Assembly (NCBI RefSeq): GCF_946478785.1
Contig: NZ_CAMLDD010000020.1
Coordinates: forward strand, 1-64,000
Source: an uncultured Flavobacterium sp.
GTDB taxonomy: Bacteria; Bacteroidota; Bacteroidia; Flavobacteriales; Flavobacteriaceae
Length of the DNA stretch: 64,000 bases
Reading direction: 5' to 3'
Both the position numbers and the translations under genes were made by a program. Each line of letters starts with the position of its first letter. Position 1 is the stretch's first letter. Of this stretch, positions 27,879 to 35,937 are shown piece by piece. Below the pieces are notes generated by a model. It was not told the origin of the DNA. It saw only the letters and a list, made by a program, of their open reading frames with translations, and searched no databases.

Positions 27879-28825
27879 TGGAAAAATTGAGAATTATATT
27901 CATGGGAACTCCGGAATTTGCTGTTGGCATTTTGGACACCATTATTAAAAACAATTACGATGTTGTTGGCGTAATTACGGCTGCAGACAAACCAGCGGGA
28001 CGCGGACAAAAAATAAAATATTCGGCAGTTAAAGAATATGCACTGTCAAACAACCTTCCTTTATTACAGCCTGTGAATTTAAAAGATGAAAGTTTTTTAG
28101 CAGAATTAAAAGCTTTAAACGCCAATTTACAAATTGTTGTTGCTTTTAGAATGCTTCCAAAGGTAGTCTGGGAAATGCCAGCTTTAGGAACCTTTAATCT
28201 TCATGCATCCTTATTGCCAAATTATCGCGGAGCAGCCCCAATTAACTGGGCTATCATTAATGGCGAAGCCAAAACCGGCGTAACGACTTTTTTCATAGAT
28301 GATAAAATTGATACCGGAGCAATGATTCTAAATTCGGAAATCACGATTGACCCAGAAGAGAGTGCAGGACAATTACATGACAGATTAATGTTATTAGGAA
28401 GCGAAACCGTTATTGACACATTGAAAGTAATTGAAAGCGGAAATGTAACCACCACAATTCAGGAAGATAATGAAGAAATTAAAACAGCTTACAAACTAAA
28501 CAAAGAAAACTGCAAGATCGATTGGACAAAACCCGGAGGAGAAATAAATAATTTAATTCGCGGTTTGAGCCCGTATCCTGCTGCGTGGAGTTTTTTGAAA
28601 GATAAAAGCGAAGAACAGACTATCAAAATATACGAAGCAAAACTGTCTTTAGAGGCACATACATACGAAACAGGAAAACTGATTTGCAGCAAAAAAGAAA
28701 TTAAAGTTGCTGTTCAGGATGGCTTTTTACAGCTTTTAAATTTGCAGTTACCCGGAAAAAAAAGAATGCAGGTAGCTGAATTGTTAAACGGAATTACTTT
28801 TTCTGAAGAAGCAAGAGTGTATTAA
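27878..28825 (+). CDS. fmt: Methionyl-tRNA formyltransferase
   Basis: A 315-residue cytoplasmic enzyme that formylates initiator Met-tRNA with 10-formyl-tetrahydrofolate. Seen: IIFMGTPEFAVGILD at the N terminus and the catalytic block FNLHASLLPNYRGAAPINWA with the Asn-His-Asp logic of formyltransferases (Asp in DDKIDTGAMI). A C-terminal OB-like domain ends in KKRMQVAELLNG. The start ATG overlaps the recQ stop by one base, so the pair is one transcript. Length is normal and assignment is firm. Confidence 0.95.
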   Translation: MEKLRIIFMGTPEFAVGILDTIIKNNYDVVGVITAADKPAGRGQKIKYSAVKEYALSNNLPLLQPVNLKDESFLAELKALNANLQIVVAFRMLPKVVWEMPALGTFNLHASLLPNYRGAAPINWAIINGEAKTGVTTFFIDDKIDTGAMILNSEITIDPEESAGQLHDRLMLLGSETVIDTLKVIESGNVTTTIQEDNEEIKTAYKLNKENCKIDWTKPGGEINNLIRGLSPYPAAWSFLKDKSEEQTIKIYEAKLSLEAHTYETGKLICSKKEIKVAVQDGFLQLLNLQLPGKKRMQVAELLNGITFSEEARVY

Positions 28826-28931
28826 GGCCAACAAAACAGGGGTTTTTGCGTGTTTTTAATGACAGACTAGTTGTTTTATGAACAAAAAAAACAAGTTATT
28901 AACAATTTTTGCTAAATTTAAAGAAAACACT

Positions 28932-28961
28932 TGCAAGGAACGGATTTCCTACTAAATTTGT
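28932..28961 (+). promoter_or_regulatory. Consensus promoter of the HU gene
   Basis: TTG at 28932-28934, a 19-base spacer, then TAAATTTG at 28954-28961. This is a full match to the Bacteroidota housekeeping promoter. It leaves a leader of about 40 bases with a T9 tract before the HU start codon, fitting a strongly expressed gene. Confidence 0.7.
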
Positions 28962-29006
28962 GTATTAACAATTTTTTTTTTAACCAACAATTAATAACTA
29001 ATTATT

Positions 29007-29279
29007 ATGAACAAATCAGAATTAATCGATGCTATCGCTGCTGATGCAGGAATTACAAAAGCTGCTGCAAAATTAGCTTTAGAATCATTTTTAGGAAATG
29101 TGGGCGCTACTTTGAAAAAAGGAGGAAGAGTATCATTGGTAGGTTTCGGATCATGGTCAGTATCTTCAAGAGCTGCCAGAGACGGTAGAAACCCTCAAAC
29201 AGGAAAAACTATTCAGATTGCCGCTAAAAATGTTGTAAAATTCAAAGCTGGAGCTGAATTAGAAGGTGCAGTGAACTAA
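29007..29279 (+). CDS. HU-family DNA-binding protein
   Basis: A 90-residue histone-like nucleoid protein. Clear HU pattern: MNKSELIDAIAADAGITKAA, the beta-arm SLVGFGSWSVSSRAARDGRN with the RNPQTG motif that contacts DNA, and the terminal helix VVKFKAGAELEGAVN. It bends and compacts DNA as a dimer. The gene has a strong consensus promoter and its own terminator, so it is a single-gene unit. Confidence 0.95.
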   Translation: MNKSELIDAIAADAGITKAAAKLALESFLGNVGATLKKGGRVSLVGFGSWSVSSRAARDGRNPQTGKTIQIAAKNVVKFKAGAELEGAVN

Positions 29280-29310
29280 GTAAGAAAGTTCTCTAAACTT
29301 ATAATATAAT

Positions 29311-29339
29311 CAAAACCCTCCCCTTTGGAGGGTTTTTTT
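29311..29339 (+). terminator. Rho-independent terminator of the HU gene
   Basis: AAACCCTCC and GGAGGGTTT form a G/C-rich stem followed by T-rich sequence, 32 bases after the HU stop codon. Confidence 0.85.
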
Positions 29340-29358
29340 ATATGGTTTAACTATTTTA

Positions 29359-29391
29359 TTTGGGTTTTTAAAAATTTTATGATTAAATTTA
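29359..29391 (+). promoter_or_regulatory. Promoter of the YqgE gene
   Basis: TTTG at 29359-29362, a 21-base spacer and TAAATTTA at 29384-29391, one base from consensus. It lies inside a longer open frame and favours the ATG at 29409 as the start. Confidence 0.4.
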
Positions 29392-29408
29392 ATAAAAATT
29401 GTAGCCGT

Positions 29409-29969
29409 ATGATTTCAGAAAAATTAAAAAAAGGACACCTGCTTATTGCCGAGCCTTCTATAATTGGAGATTTATCTTTTAATAGATCGGTAATTTTATT
29501 GGCAGACCATAACAAAGAAGGATCAATAGGTTTTATCATTAATAAGCCATTAAAATATACTATTAATGACTTGATTCCTGATATTGATGCAAATTTCAAG
29601 ATATATAATGGGGGGCCTGTAGAACAGGATAATCTCTATTTTATTCACAATATCCCGGATTTAATCCCAAACAGCGTTGAGATTTCTAACGGGATTTATT
29701 GGGGAGGTGATTTCGAATCAACTAAAGACCTTATAAATGACGGATCTATTCATAAAAATAATATTCGTTTTTTCTTAGGTTATACTGGTTGGGACGAAAA
29801 TCAGCTTGAGAGTGAAATGCAGGGAAACTCGTGGATCATTACAGATAATAGTTATAAAAATAAAATTATCGGAAAGTCCACCACTCATTTTTGGAAGGAG
29901 CAGATTATCGAACTTGGAGGTGATTACCTTATTTGGTCGAATGCACCAGAGAATCCATATCTGAATTAA
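29409..29969 (+). CDS. YqgE/AlgH family protein
   Basis: A 186-residue protein of the UPF0301 (YqgE/AlgH) family. Typical pattern: KLKKGHLLIAEPSIIGDLSF, NRSVILLADHNKEGSIGFII, YNGGPVEQDNLYFIH, then FFLGYTGWDENQLESE. The biochemical role is not established. The ATG at 29409 matches the usual family start; the upstream ATG at 29325 would add 28 residues across the promoter and is rejected. Its stop codon overlaps by four bases the end of the convergent aminotransferase gene. Confidence 0.88.
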   Translation: MISEKLKKGHLLIAEPSIIGDLSFNRSVILLADHNKEGSIGFIINKPLKYTINDLIPDIDANFKIYNGGPVEQDNLYFIHNIPDLIPNSVEISNGIYWGGDFESTKDLINDGSIHKNNIRFFLGYTGWDENQLESEMQGNSWIITDNSYKNKIIGKSTTHFWKEQIIELGGDYLIWSNAPENPYLN

Positions 29970-30805
29970 TTTTCAGAAATGGATTCATTTAGCTTCTCGA
30001 TCAATAAATTGCCCAGCTTACTGGTAAACTCTTTTTTTCGATATTTTGTTATAGGTTGTATTCCTGTGATTACATTTGTTAGAAATAGTTCATCTGCTTT
30101 TTGAAGATCAAAAGGTGAAATTATTTCTTCAGATACTTCTATGCCCTCAACTTTTCTCGCTAAAGCTAAAATTTGCTTACGCATAACACCATTTAAACAA
30201 CCTTCAGAAACAGGTGGGGTAATTAGCTTTTTGCCCGTAACCATAAATAAGTTCCCCTGTAATACCTCAACGACATTTTTAGCGTCGTTAAGCAAAATGC
30301 AGTTGTCTAAACCATTTTCGTTAGCAAAAATACTCCCGGTAACGTTTATCAATTTATTGGTTGTTTTAATCGAAGATAATAGCTGTTTGGCTACATAGAA
30401 GTCTTTATATAAATCAACTTCATATAAAGCAGTATTTAGGGCATAAGAGGTGTTTTCAAGAGGTGTTGCATGAATTAAATAAGAGACTTCATTCGTTTTT
30501 GGCAAATACAGTCCTCCATCATTTCTAAAAACGGTTATTCTTGCTCTGGCTGAAGTCGAAATTCCTTTTTGCTTTACCAGATTTAAAACCTGCTCTTCGA
30601 AATATTCCATTGTGAAGTTCATTGGAATTTCCATTCTAATCACACGCATCGAAGCCATTAATCTAAAATAATGATCTTCCAGAAACAAGATTTTGCTATT
30701 GACTATTTTTAGTGTTTCAAAAACACCATCACCATACAAAAAAGCACGGTTTTGAGTTAATACATTTTCCTCCTGTGCTACTATGTTTCCGTTAAAATTG
30801 ACCAT
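29966..30805 (-). CDS. Class IV aminotransferase (PabC/BCAT-like)
   Basis: A 279-residue PLP enzyme of fold type IV: branched-chain aminotransferases, D-amino acid aminotransferases and aminodeoxychorismate lyase. Seen: NRAFLYGDGVFETLKI, SSIKTTNKLINVTGSIFANE with the PLP-binding Lys in KTTNK, and VVEVLQGNLFMV. The short form, and its common place near yqgE in Flavobacteria, fits aminodeoxychorismate lyase (PabC) for folate synthesis, but the reaction cannot be settled by eye. It is transcribed toward yqgE with a four-base overlap. Confidence 0.8.
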   Translation of the reverse strand: MVNFNGNIVAQEENVLTQNRAFLYGDGVFETLKIVNSKILFLEDHYFRLMASMRVIRMEIPMNFTMEYFEEQVLNLVKQKGISTSARARITVFRNDGGLYLPKTNEVSYLIHATPLENTSYALNTALYEVDLYKDFYVAKQLLSSIKTTNKLINVTGSIFANENGLDNCILLNDAKNVVEVLQGNLFMVTGKKLITPPVSEGCLNGVMRKQILALARKVEGIEVSEEIISPFDLQKADELFLTNVITGIQPITKYRKKEFTSKLGNLLIEKLNESISEN

Positions 30806-30861
30806 AAAAAAACCCTGATTTTTTGTTCAGGGCAAATATAAGGCATAAAAATAGACTTTTA

Positions 30862-31254
30862 CTAAACAGAACCTATAAGATGTTTTAGGTCTGAGATCTG
30901 ATTCTCCCACAACTGTTTAGCTTCTCCTACTTCTTCTTTTTCGGCAAAATCAATTACCATTAGTGACACATCTTTGGTTAATTCATCGACCAATATGTGT
31001 AGTTCAAAGAAATATTCGGTGTCTTTGCTGGCATCATCAACCCATTTAAATTTCACTTTCTCGCCTGTCTTTTTAGAGGCTAGTCTTGCTTTTTCCTGCG
31101 AATCATTCCAAATAAAAGTAAAAAATTCACCTCTTGAATTTACATTGTCTGCAAACCATTCTGACAAACCCGACGGCGTTGATATATATTGATACAATAA
31201 TTGCGGAGAAGAATTGATCGGAAACTCTATTTCGTAACGTATTTTTGAATCCAT
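30862..31254 (-). CDS. START-like domain (SRPBCC-type) protein
   Basis: A 130-residue soluble protein. The pattern KIRYEIEFPINSSPQLLYQY, then TPSGLSEWFADNVNSRGEFF and FFELHILVDELTKDVSLMVI, matches the Bacteroidota START-like family of the SRPBCC superfamily, which forms a lipid- or ligand-binding cavity. The ligand is unknown. The ATG at 31252-31254 (MDSK) is chosen because it starts the first strand of the fold; an ATG 14 codons upstream lacks family support. It stands between the aminotransferase and the tRNA-Met gene. Confidence 0.75.
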   Translation of the reverse strand: MDSKIRYEIEFPINSSPQLLYQYISTPSGLSEWFADNVNSRGEFFTFIWNDSQEKARLASKKTGEKVKFKWVDDASKDTEYFFELHILVDELTKDVSLMVIDFAEKEEVGEAKQLWENQISDLKHLIGSV

Positions 31255-31340
31255 GTCTACATTTAATTTTTTGGAAATATAAGAATATCTGTTCAAAAAA
31301 AAAGGTTTTTTAAAAATATTTTTTTTTCTTCGTTTTATGC

Positions 31341-31370
31341 TTGTTAGCTTTAATATAATTTTTATATTTG
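31341..31370 (+). promoter_or_regulatory. Consensus promoter of the tRNA-Met gene
   Basis: TTG at 31341-31343, a 19-base spacer and TATATTTG at 31363-31370, matching the full Bacteroidota consensus. It lies 36 bases before the tRNA. Confidence 0.7.
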
Positions 31371-31406
31371 CACCCGCAATGAGGGATTCATTCCACTTGC
31401 AGTCCA

Positions 31407-31480
31407 GGCGAGGTAGCTCAGTTGGTTAGAGCGCAGGATTCATAACCCTGAGGTCACGGGTTCAACTCCCGTCCTCGCTA
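31407..31480 (+). tRNA. tRNA-Met (CAT anticodon)
   Basis: A 74-base cloverleaf. The acceptor stem GGCGAGG pairs with CCTCGCT (first pair G-T). The D arm is GCTCAGTTGGTTAGAGC, the anticodon loop TTCATAA gives CAT, and the T arm is CGGGTTCAACTCCCG. The 3' CCA is not encoded. The anticodon stem lacks three G-C pairs next to the loop, so it is more like an elongator than an initiator tRNA; a lysidine-modified tRNA-Ile2 cannot be excluded by eye. An accessory block with a recombinase starts just downstream. Confidence 0.92.
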
Positions 31481-31483
31481 CTT

Positions 31484-31519
31484 AAGGAAACACAACAATC
31501 GTTGTGTTTCCTTTTTTTA
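31484..31519 (+). terminator. Rho-independent terminator of the tRNA gene
   Basis: AAGGAAACACAAC and GTTGTGTTTCCTT form a perfect 13-bp stem with an AATC loop and a T7 tract, three bases after the tRNA. Confidence 0.9.
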
Positions 31520-31678
31520 TGCAGTCAATTTTTTGTAGAACAATTAGTTACAAATCACAAGATGGGTGTTCGATTTTGTCGAATAATTTTAAGGAATGGA
31601 GGGATTGATTTAGGAAAAGCATATTACTGTCCACTTAATGCGCTTTTTCAATGTACGAAGTTTACTTAAGGTAACAGA

Positions 31679-31831
31679 TTAATTGTCACAATCAGTTTTA
31701 TTATAATTCTTTGCAATAAGATAAAGTAATTCAAGAATTGTAGACGCTTCACTTGTATCCACTTGAATTTTATTTTTTGCCAATATAGTTATAGCGCTCT
31801 TTACCGATATTTTCTTTTCCTGAAATTTCAT
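31679..31831 (-). CDS. Small recombinase-associated protein (50 residues)
   Basis: A 50-residue gene starting MKFQEKKISVKSAITILAKN and ending LELLYLIAKNYNKTDCDN. ATG is at 31829-31831 and TAA at 31679-31681. It begins six bases after the serine recombinase stop on the same strand, so the two are translated together. The pattern (Lys-rich start, then hxxhLxxNxIxVDxxEAxxILxxLYxxAK) is like small proteins often seen beside recombinases or in mobile elements of Bacteroidota. Function is unknown; a helical, DNA- or recombinase-binding accessory role is inferred. Confidence 0.65.
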   Translation of the reverse strand: MKFQEKKISVKSAITILAKNKIQVDTSEASTILELLYLIAKNYNKTDCDN

Positions 31832-31837
31832 TAATAT

Positions 31838-33316
31838 TTAGTTTAAATTATTTTTCAGCAATAAAATCTTAGATAATGCACTACTTAATTCGAAGCAGAG
31901 CTCACCTGTTTGAAAGTTGATTTTACTTGGTGGAATCAAGCTAATTATTTGCTTTTTATCAGCTATATTTAGCGATTGAAAATTTTCAAATATATTATTA
32001 AAAGGTTGATTGGTCCGTTCAGAATTCTGTAGAATAGCACTAATCTCCTGATTGACAAATTTAAGCTCTTTGTTAAGACTTTCAATCATAGTAGTGCATT
32101 CGCTTTTTATGGCGCTAAAATCATCAAATTTTAAGCTTCCTGTCACAAATAGCTTCCTGACTTTGGAAATCATTAATTCCTGCTCTTCAAGCTGCTTAGA
32201 CAGACGATATCTTCTCTGTAATAATTCTTTTTTCTGAAAGCTAACATTTATATCTTTAAGGACAAGACTAAATAATTCATGTACATTATCCAAAAGTGCT
32301 ATTTTTTGAAGCTTCTCATTATAATTGTTGTTAAGCAGATTAGCACTAATTCTGGTTTTACATCTACCGATACAATGATAATATGGATATTTTTTAGTCT
32401 TGCCTTGAGAAAAACTACCCCGAAGTTTCTTATTACACAAAGGACAAATCAAATATCCCTTTAAAAAGAATATTGCATTTAAATCTTCTTTTTCACAACT
32501 TCTCTTCCTTTTTGTAGTAATGATATTCTGAACTTCATAAAATAATGCTTCAGATATTAACGGAACATGAATCCCTTTAATTGTTTGATTTCCTTTAGTT
32601 TCTGATGATAAAACTATTAAACCACAATAGACTGGATTTCGTATAAACTTCCAAAAATTAGATTTTGAACATTTAAAGCCTCTGGCATCTGCCATTCGTC
32701 TTAATTCCTCAAGCATATAGCAGTTCTTTGCAAGTTGCTCAAAAATCCATTTTACAACTTCAGCTTCCGGTTCTTTCGGAGCCATATATTTCTTACCATC
32801 TACTCCCGTTAAGTTTGTAAAACCAATTGGCGCTTTGTTTGGGTATCTGCCTAACAATTTAGCTCTCCGAATTCCATTTGAAGTATTTAGTGCCCTTCGA
32901 CTATTTTCAGCTTCGGGTATAGACAAATAAACAGCTAACATTACTATACTTTCCGGGACGGAAAAATCAATAGGTTGATCAATGGCCATCGCAACTGTAG
33001 AATGCTTTCTGAGTACACCAATCATCTCATAGGCGTATTCAATATTTCGACTAAACCTATCCCACTTTACAAATAAAATATTATTCTCCTCTCCTGGTGG
33101 TCTTTTCTTTATTACTGCAATCAATCTATTCCATTCCGGACGATTAAAATTTTTGGCCGAAAAGTCTTCACTGTAAACACCTTTGACATGTATGTTGTTA
33201 TACTCACAATATTTCAATAGGCGATCTTCCTGTTCAGGCAGGGAATATCCTTTCCTCTTTTGCTCATCCGTGCTAACCCGGATATATAAATAGGCTGATT
33301 TAGTATGAACAGACAT
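31838..33316 (-). CDS. Large serine recombinase (resolvase + recombinase + zinc ribbon)
   Basis: A 492-residue site-specific recombinase. The resolvase domain is at 1-150 with YLYIRVSTDEQ carrying the catalytic Ser15, then FVKWDRFSRNIEYAYEMIG. A Recombinase domain covers about 165-270 (KAPIGFTNLTG, FWKFIRNPVYCGLIV). A zinc-ribbon follows with CPLCNKKL and YHCIGRC. A coiled-coil segment lies near 360-440. Large serine recombinases integrate or invert DNA without host factors. Its place beside a tRNA gene and at the edge of an accessory block suggests it mobilized that block. The 3' end is six bases from a small partner gene. Confidence 0.9.
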   Translation of the reverse strand: MSVHTKSAYLYIRVSTDEQKRKGYSLPEQEDRLLKYCEYNNIHVKGVYSEDFSAKNFNRPEWNRLIAVIKKRPPGEENNILFVKWDRFSRNIEYAYEMIGVLRKHSTVAMAIDQPIDFSVPESIVMLAVYLSIPEAENSRRALNTSNGIRRAKLLGRYPNKAPIGFTNLTGVDGKKYMAPKEPEAEVVKWIFEQLAKNCYMLEELRRMADARGFKCSKSNFWKFIRNPVYCGLIVLSSETKGNQTIKGIHVPLISEALFYEVQNIITTKRKRSCEKEDLNAIFFLKGYLICPLCNKKLRGSFSQGKTKKYPYYHCIGRCKTRISANLLNNNYNEKLQKIALLDNVHELFSLVLKDINVSFQKKELLQRRYRLSKQLEEQELMISKVRKLFVTGSLKFDDFSAIKSECTTMIESLNKELKFVNQEISAILQNSERTNQPFNNIFENFQSLNIADKKQIISLIPPSKINFQTGELCFELSSALSKILLLKNNLN

Positions 33317-33593
33317 AAGTCAATTTTTAAATTTAACATTTTAAGTTCTCAAATAAAATATCTCTTAAAAAAGCTCCCTTTTCAATTTAATGAAAATTTT
33401 CAAATTATTAAATGCTTTTAACACAAACTACTTAACTTATTTTTTGCTTTCTTGAATAAATAATAAATTTCAATTTACGGAGAATCATATCTGTTTTTTT
33501 GTATAGTATTATAAACAGTGAAACTATCCTTTCTGTAAAGTCTTTTTGAAGTCATCATAGTTATTTTCTACATTATCGACATTTTTTAAAATG

Positions 33594-34112
33594 TTATTTG
33601 ACAAACTCACCATTGAATTCTATAGACACCAAATCACCCAATAAGATATTTGGCACTTCCATGCCTATACCAAAATCCTTTCGATTAAGAGTTCCGGCAA
33701 GGCCAAATCCTGCTGTTGTTTTTTGAGACATCGGATTTTTAGCTTTACCATTATAAAATAGCTCAAATGAAGCAGTTTTGGTAATCCCTTTTATTGTGAC
33801 AACAGCTTCCAAGCTATGATTCCCATGTCCGAGATTTATTAGTCTTTTCCCAATTATGGTAGCAATCGGAAATTGTGTTACATCGAAAAAATCAGCTGCT
33901 TTTAAATGATGATCCCTTTCTTCTATTCTGGTATCCAAAGAATTGATTTGTATCGTAGCTTTGATCTGTGCGTCACGGAAATCTTCTTTGTCTGATTGGA
34001 TCGTTATATCGAAATCTTTAAAAAAACCACTCATTTGGGTGATTCCTAAATGCGAAATTGTAAATCCGGCTTGTGAATGTGCCGAATCGGCTCTCCACAC
34101 GTGATTGTTCAT
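33594..34112 (-). CDS. YceI-like lipocalin-fold protein, no signal peptide
   Basis: A 172-residue YceI-family protein: WRADSAHSQAGFTISHLGIT, VTQFPIATIIGKRLINLG and HSLEAVVTIKGITKTASFEL. YceI proteins bind polyisoprenoids or other amphiphiles in a beta-barrel. Most are periplasmic, but this one starts directly at the fold with no leader and so should be cytoplasmic. A remnant of a SnoaL-like gene lies upstream. It belongs to the accessory block and may serve the same stress or redox response as the AraC-linked genes. Confidence 0.85.
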   Translation of the reverse strand: MNNHVWRADSAHSQAGFTISHLGITQMSGFFKDFDITIQSDKEDFRDAQIKATIQINSLDTRIEERDHHLKAADFFDVTQFPIATIIGKRLINLGHGNHSLEAVVTIKGITKTASFELFYNGKAKNPMSQKTTAGFGLAGTLNRKDFGIGMEVPNILLGDLVSIEFNGEFVK

Positions 34113-34305
34113 ATGCTGTAGTTTTTAAGATAAACTTTAATGAAGTGAAGCAATGCCTATGAAAATACACGTTGACTTTACTTATTTTTTTGTTCAATTC
34201 AATTATAGTAACCGCTGGAATATCAAAAGTTGTACCACCTAAACGCAAATACGATTCGTTGCCTACAAAAGCAGCTATGGATAGTTTATTGTTTTTCAAA
34301 TTCAT
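34113..34305 (-). pseudogene. C-terminal remnant of a SnoaL/NTF2-like gene
   Basis: The minus strand from 34305 reads MNLKNNKLSIAAFVGNESYL, then GGTTFDIPAVTIIELNKKIS and KVNVYFH. This matches only the last strands of SnoaL/NTF2-like domains, in which DxPAVTIIEL..GKI....YFD closes the fold. The N-terminal two thirds are missing. The open frame then runs into YceI in another phase, where it is meaningless. Most likely a truncated copy left by rearrangement in the accessory block. Confidence 0.5.
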
Positions 34306-34396
34306 TATTATTTTTACTAAATTTTAGACAACAAAAGATCAATCAGCTGTTTTTGTAGTAGCTGTATATAGCTTCAGAAGAATCGTTTATCTGTGT

Positions 34397-35317
34397 TTAA
34401 TTAAAAGAGGCCCTGAATTCTAATGGAGATAATTTTGTCTTTGTCTTGAAAAGCTTGTTGAAGGACTGCGGATGTTCAAAACCAAGTCCATATGCTATTT
34501 CCCCCACTGACAGATTAGTGGTGGAAAGTTTTTCTTTAGCCTTTTCGATGACTTTATTTTGGATGTGCTGCTGTGTACTCTCTCCTGTGAGCAATTTCAA
34601 CAGGCCACTCAGATAACTGGCCGATACATTTAGATGATTGGCAACAAACTGTACAGTTGGTAAACCGGTACTCTCCACGTCGTCTCTCTCAAAATAATCC
34701 TCTAATAGATTCTCTATACGCTCCAGGATCTTATGATTGGTCATCTTGCGGGTAATAAATTGCCGCTGATAAAATCTTTCGGAAAAATTCAACAATGCCT
34801 CAAGTAGGGAAATAATAATATTCTGACTATAAGTATCAATATTGGAATGATATTCCTGTTGGATGCTTTTGATAATATTTACGGCGATTTCCTCTTCTTT
34901 TTCGGAAAGGAATAGGGCTTCGTGCATTGCATACTGAAAAAATTCATATTTTTTAATGGTTTTGGCCAAAGATGTGTTCCAGAGAAAATCCGGATGTATC
35001 ATTAAAATCCATCCTGAGTGATCTGATGTGTTCTTAAACTCTTTCTCAATCCTAAAAACTTGGTTGGGAGCCATAAAAAACATTACGCCTTCATCAAAAT
35101 CGAAAGATTGCTGTCCATAAATCATTTTAACGCCCAAATCCCGTTTGATAGTTATGGAATAACAATCCAATATCATAAGCTGCTCCGAATCTACAAGTGA
35201 ATGGTTGATATGCTTATAATCCACAATGCTGATAAGTGGATGTTCCGGCTTGGGAAGTTTCCACAGATTGTGAAATTCTGATATTGTTTTTAACCGTATG
35301 GGACGTTTATTTTCCAT
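34397..35317 (-). CDS. AraC-family transcriptional regulator
   Basis: A 306-residue regulator. The N-terminal part is a cupin-like ligand domain (GVKMIYGQQSFDFDEGVMFF). Residues about 200-306 are the AraC DNA-binding domain with two helix-turn-helix units: FVANHLNVSASYLSGLLKLL and SVGEIAYGLGFEHPQSFNKL, ending LSPLEFRASF. A 17-base motif upstream (35382-35398) recurs before the NmrA-like gene at the same distance from the -7 box, so this protein probably activates its own gene and the NmrA-aldo/keto reductase operon. Ligand unknown. Confidence 0.88.
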   Translation of the reverse strand: MENKRPIRLKTISEFHNLWKLPKPEHPLISIVDYKHINHSLVDSEQLMILDCYSITIKRDLGVKMIYGQQSFDFDEGVMFFMAPNQVFRIEKEFKNTSDHSGWILMIHPDFLWNTSLAKTIKKYEFFQYAMHEALFLSEKEEEIAVNIIKSIQQEYHSNIDTYSQNIIISLLEALLNFSERFYQRQFITRKMTNHKILERIENLLEDYFERDDVESTGLPTVQFVANHLNVSASYLSGLLKLLTGESTQQHIQNKVIEKAKEKLSTTNLSVGEIAYGLGFEHPQSFNKLFKTKTKLSPLEFRASFN

Positions 35318-35345
35318 ATACTTTCTTCATTAACTTTCTATAGGA

Positions 35346-35398
35346 CAAATGTATAAAATAAGCAAAACCCTGATTTATCTCAATCTACTTTTGCTGTA
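35346..35398 (-). promoter_or_regulatory. araC-type gene promoter with shared activator motif
   Basis: On the minus strand TACATTTG (35353-35346) is a -7 box, 28 bases before the AraC start codon. Upstream the plus-strand motif AATCTACTTTTGCTGTA (35382-35398) matches AATCAACTTTTGTTGTA at 38861-38877 in 15 of 17 bases. The distance from motif to -7 box is the same in both promoters (27 bases after the TTG on the minus strand). Confidence 0.6.
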
Positions 35399-35500
35399 GC
35401 CCGATATGAGTTTCCATAAATAAATTTGAGTTCTGCCCTTGAATAAGCGGAACCCAAATTTTTATTTGCACAGCTTACGAAAGCTACTTAAGAGCACTTT

Positions 35501-35884
35501 CTATGAAATATTTTTTGTTGCAGCTGTAACAACTACAAATTTTTCAAATTTCTCGTGAACAATCCAGGTAGAATTGCGTCCACCTTTTATAGAAACAATA
35601 TCACCTTCTTTCATCTCAACCTTCTCTCCGTCCTCCAGCGTTATTGTAACAGATCCCTTCAAAACATACCAGGACTCATCTCCTTCAAAGCGGTATTTAA
35701 AAGTGGAAGGCTCTATACTAAGGAGCATAGCTTTGTGTACAGGTGTCTTTGCCCCAACAGCCCGGATAAGGTTAATCTTTACCTGCGGTTCTCCGCTAAT
35801 TTTATCTTCCGGGTTTTCTGTGTAATTATGCCAGTTTTCAGTAGCCGATATGCTTGTTTTAGTAATTGTTGCGTCTAAATCCAT
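35501..35884 (-). CDS. Cupin protein of the DUF861 type
   Basis: A 127-residue single-domain cupin. KYRFEGDESWYVLKGSVTIT, EDGEKVEMKEGDIVSIKGG and STWIVHEKFEKFVVV match the DUF861 (Cupin_3) family, related to ureidoglycine aminohydrolase. Most members are uncharacterized. The ATG at 35882-35884 starts the family-like N terminus (MDLDATIT); a longer frame begins at 36001 but overlaps the preceding gene and is rejected. It lies 53 bases after the SnoaL-like lipoprotein gene and probably belongs to its transcript. Confidence 0.8.
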   Translation of the reverse strand: MDLDATITKTSISATENWHNYTENPEDKISGEPQVKINLIRAVGAKTPVHKAMLLSIEPSTFKYRFEGDESWYVLKGSVTITLEDGEKVEMKEGDIVSIKGGRNSTWIVHEKFEKFVVVTAATKNIS

Positions 35885-35937
35885 AATGGTCTCAATTAAT
35901 TTAAAACTATATTTATTGCTCTCGTTTAATTTTTTTA

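Noticed and set aside
34018..34112. Second half of the 95-codon frame upstream of YceI
   Set aside because: It reads the YceI coding start in another phase; only the part before 34113 resembles a protein.
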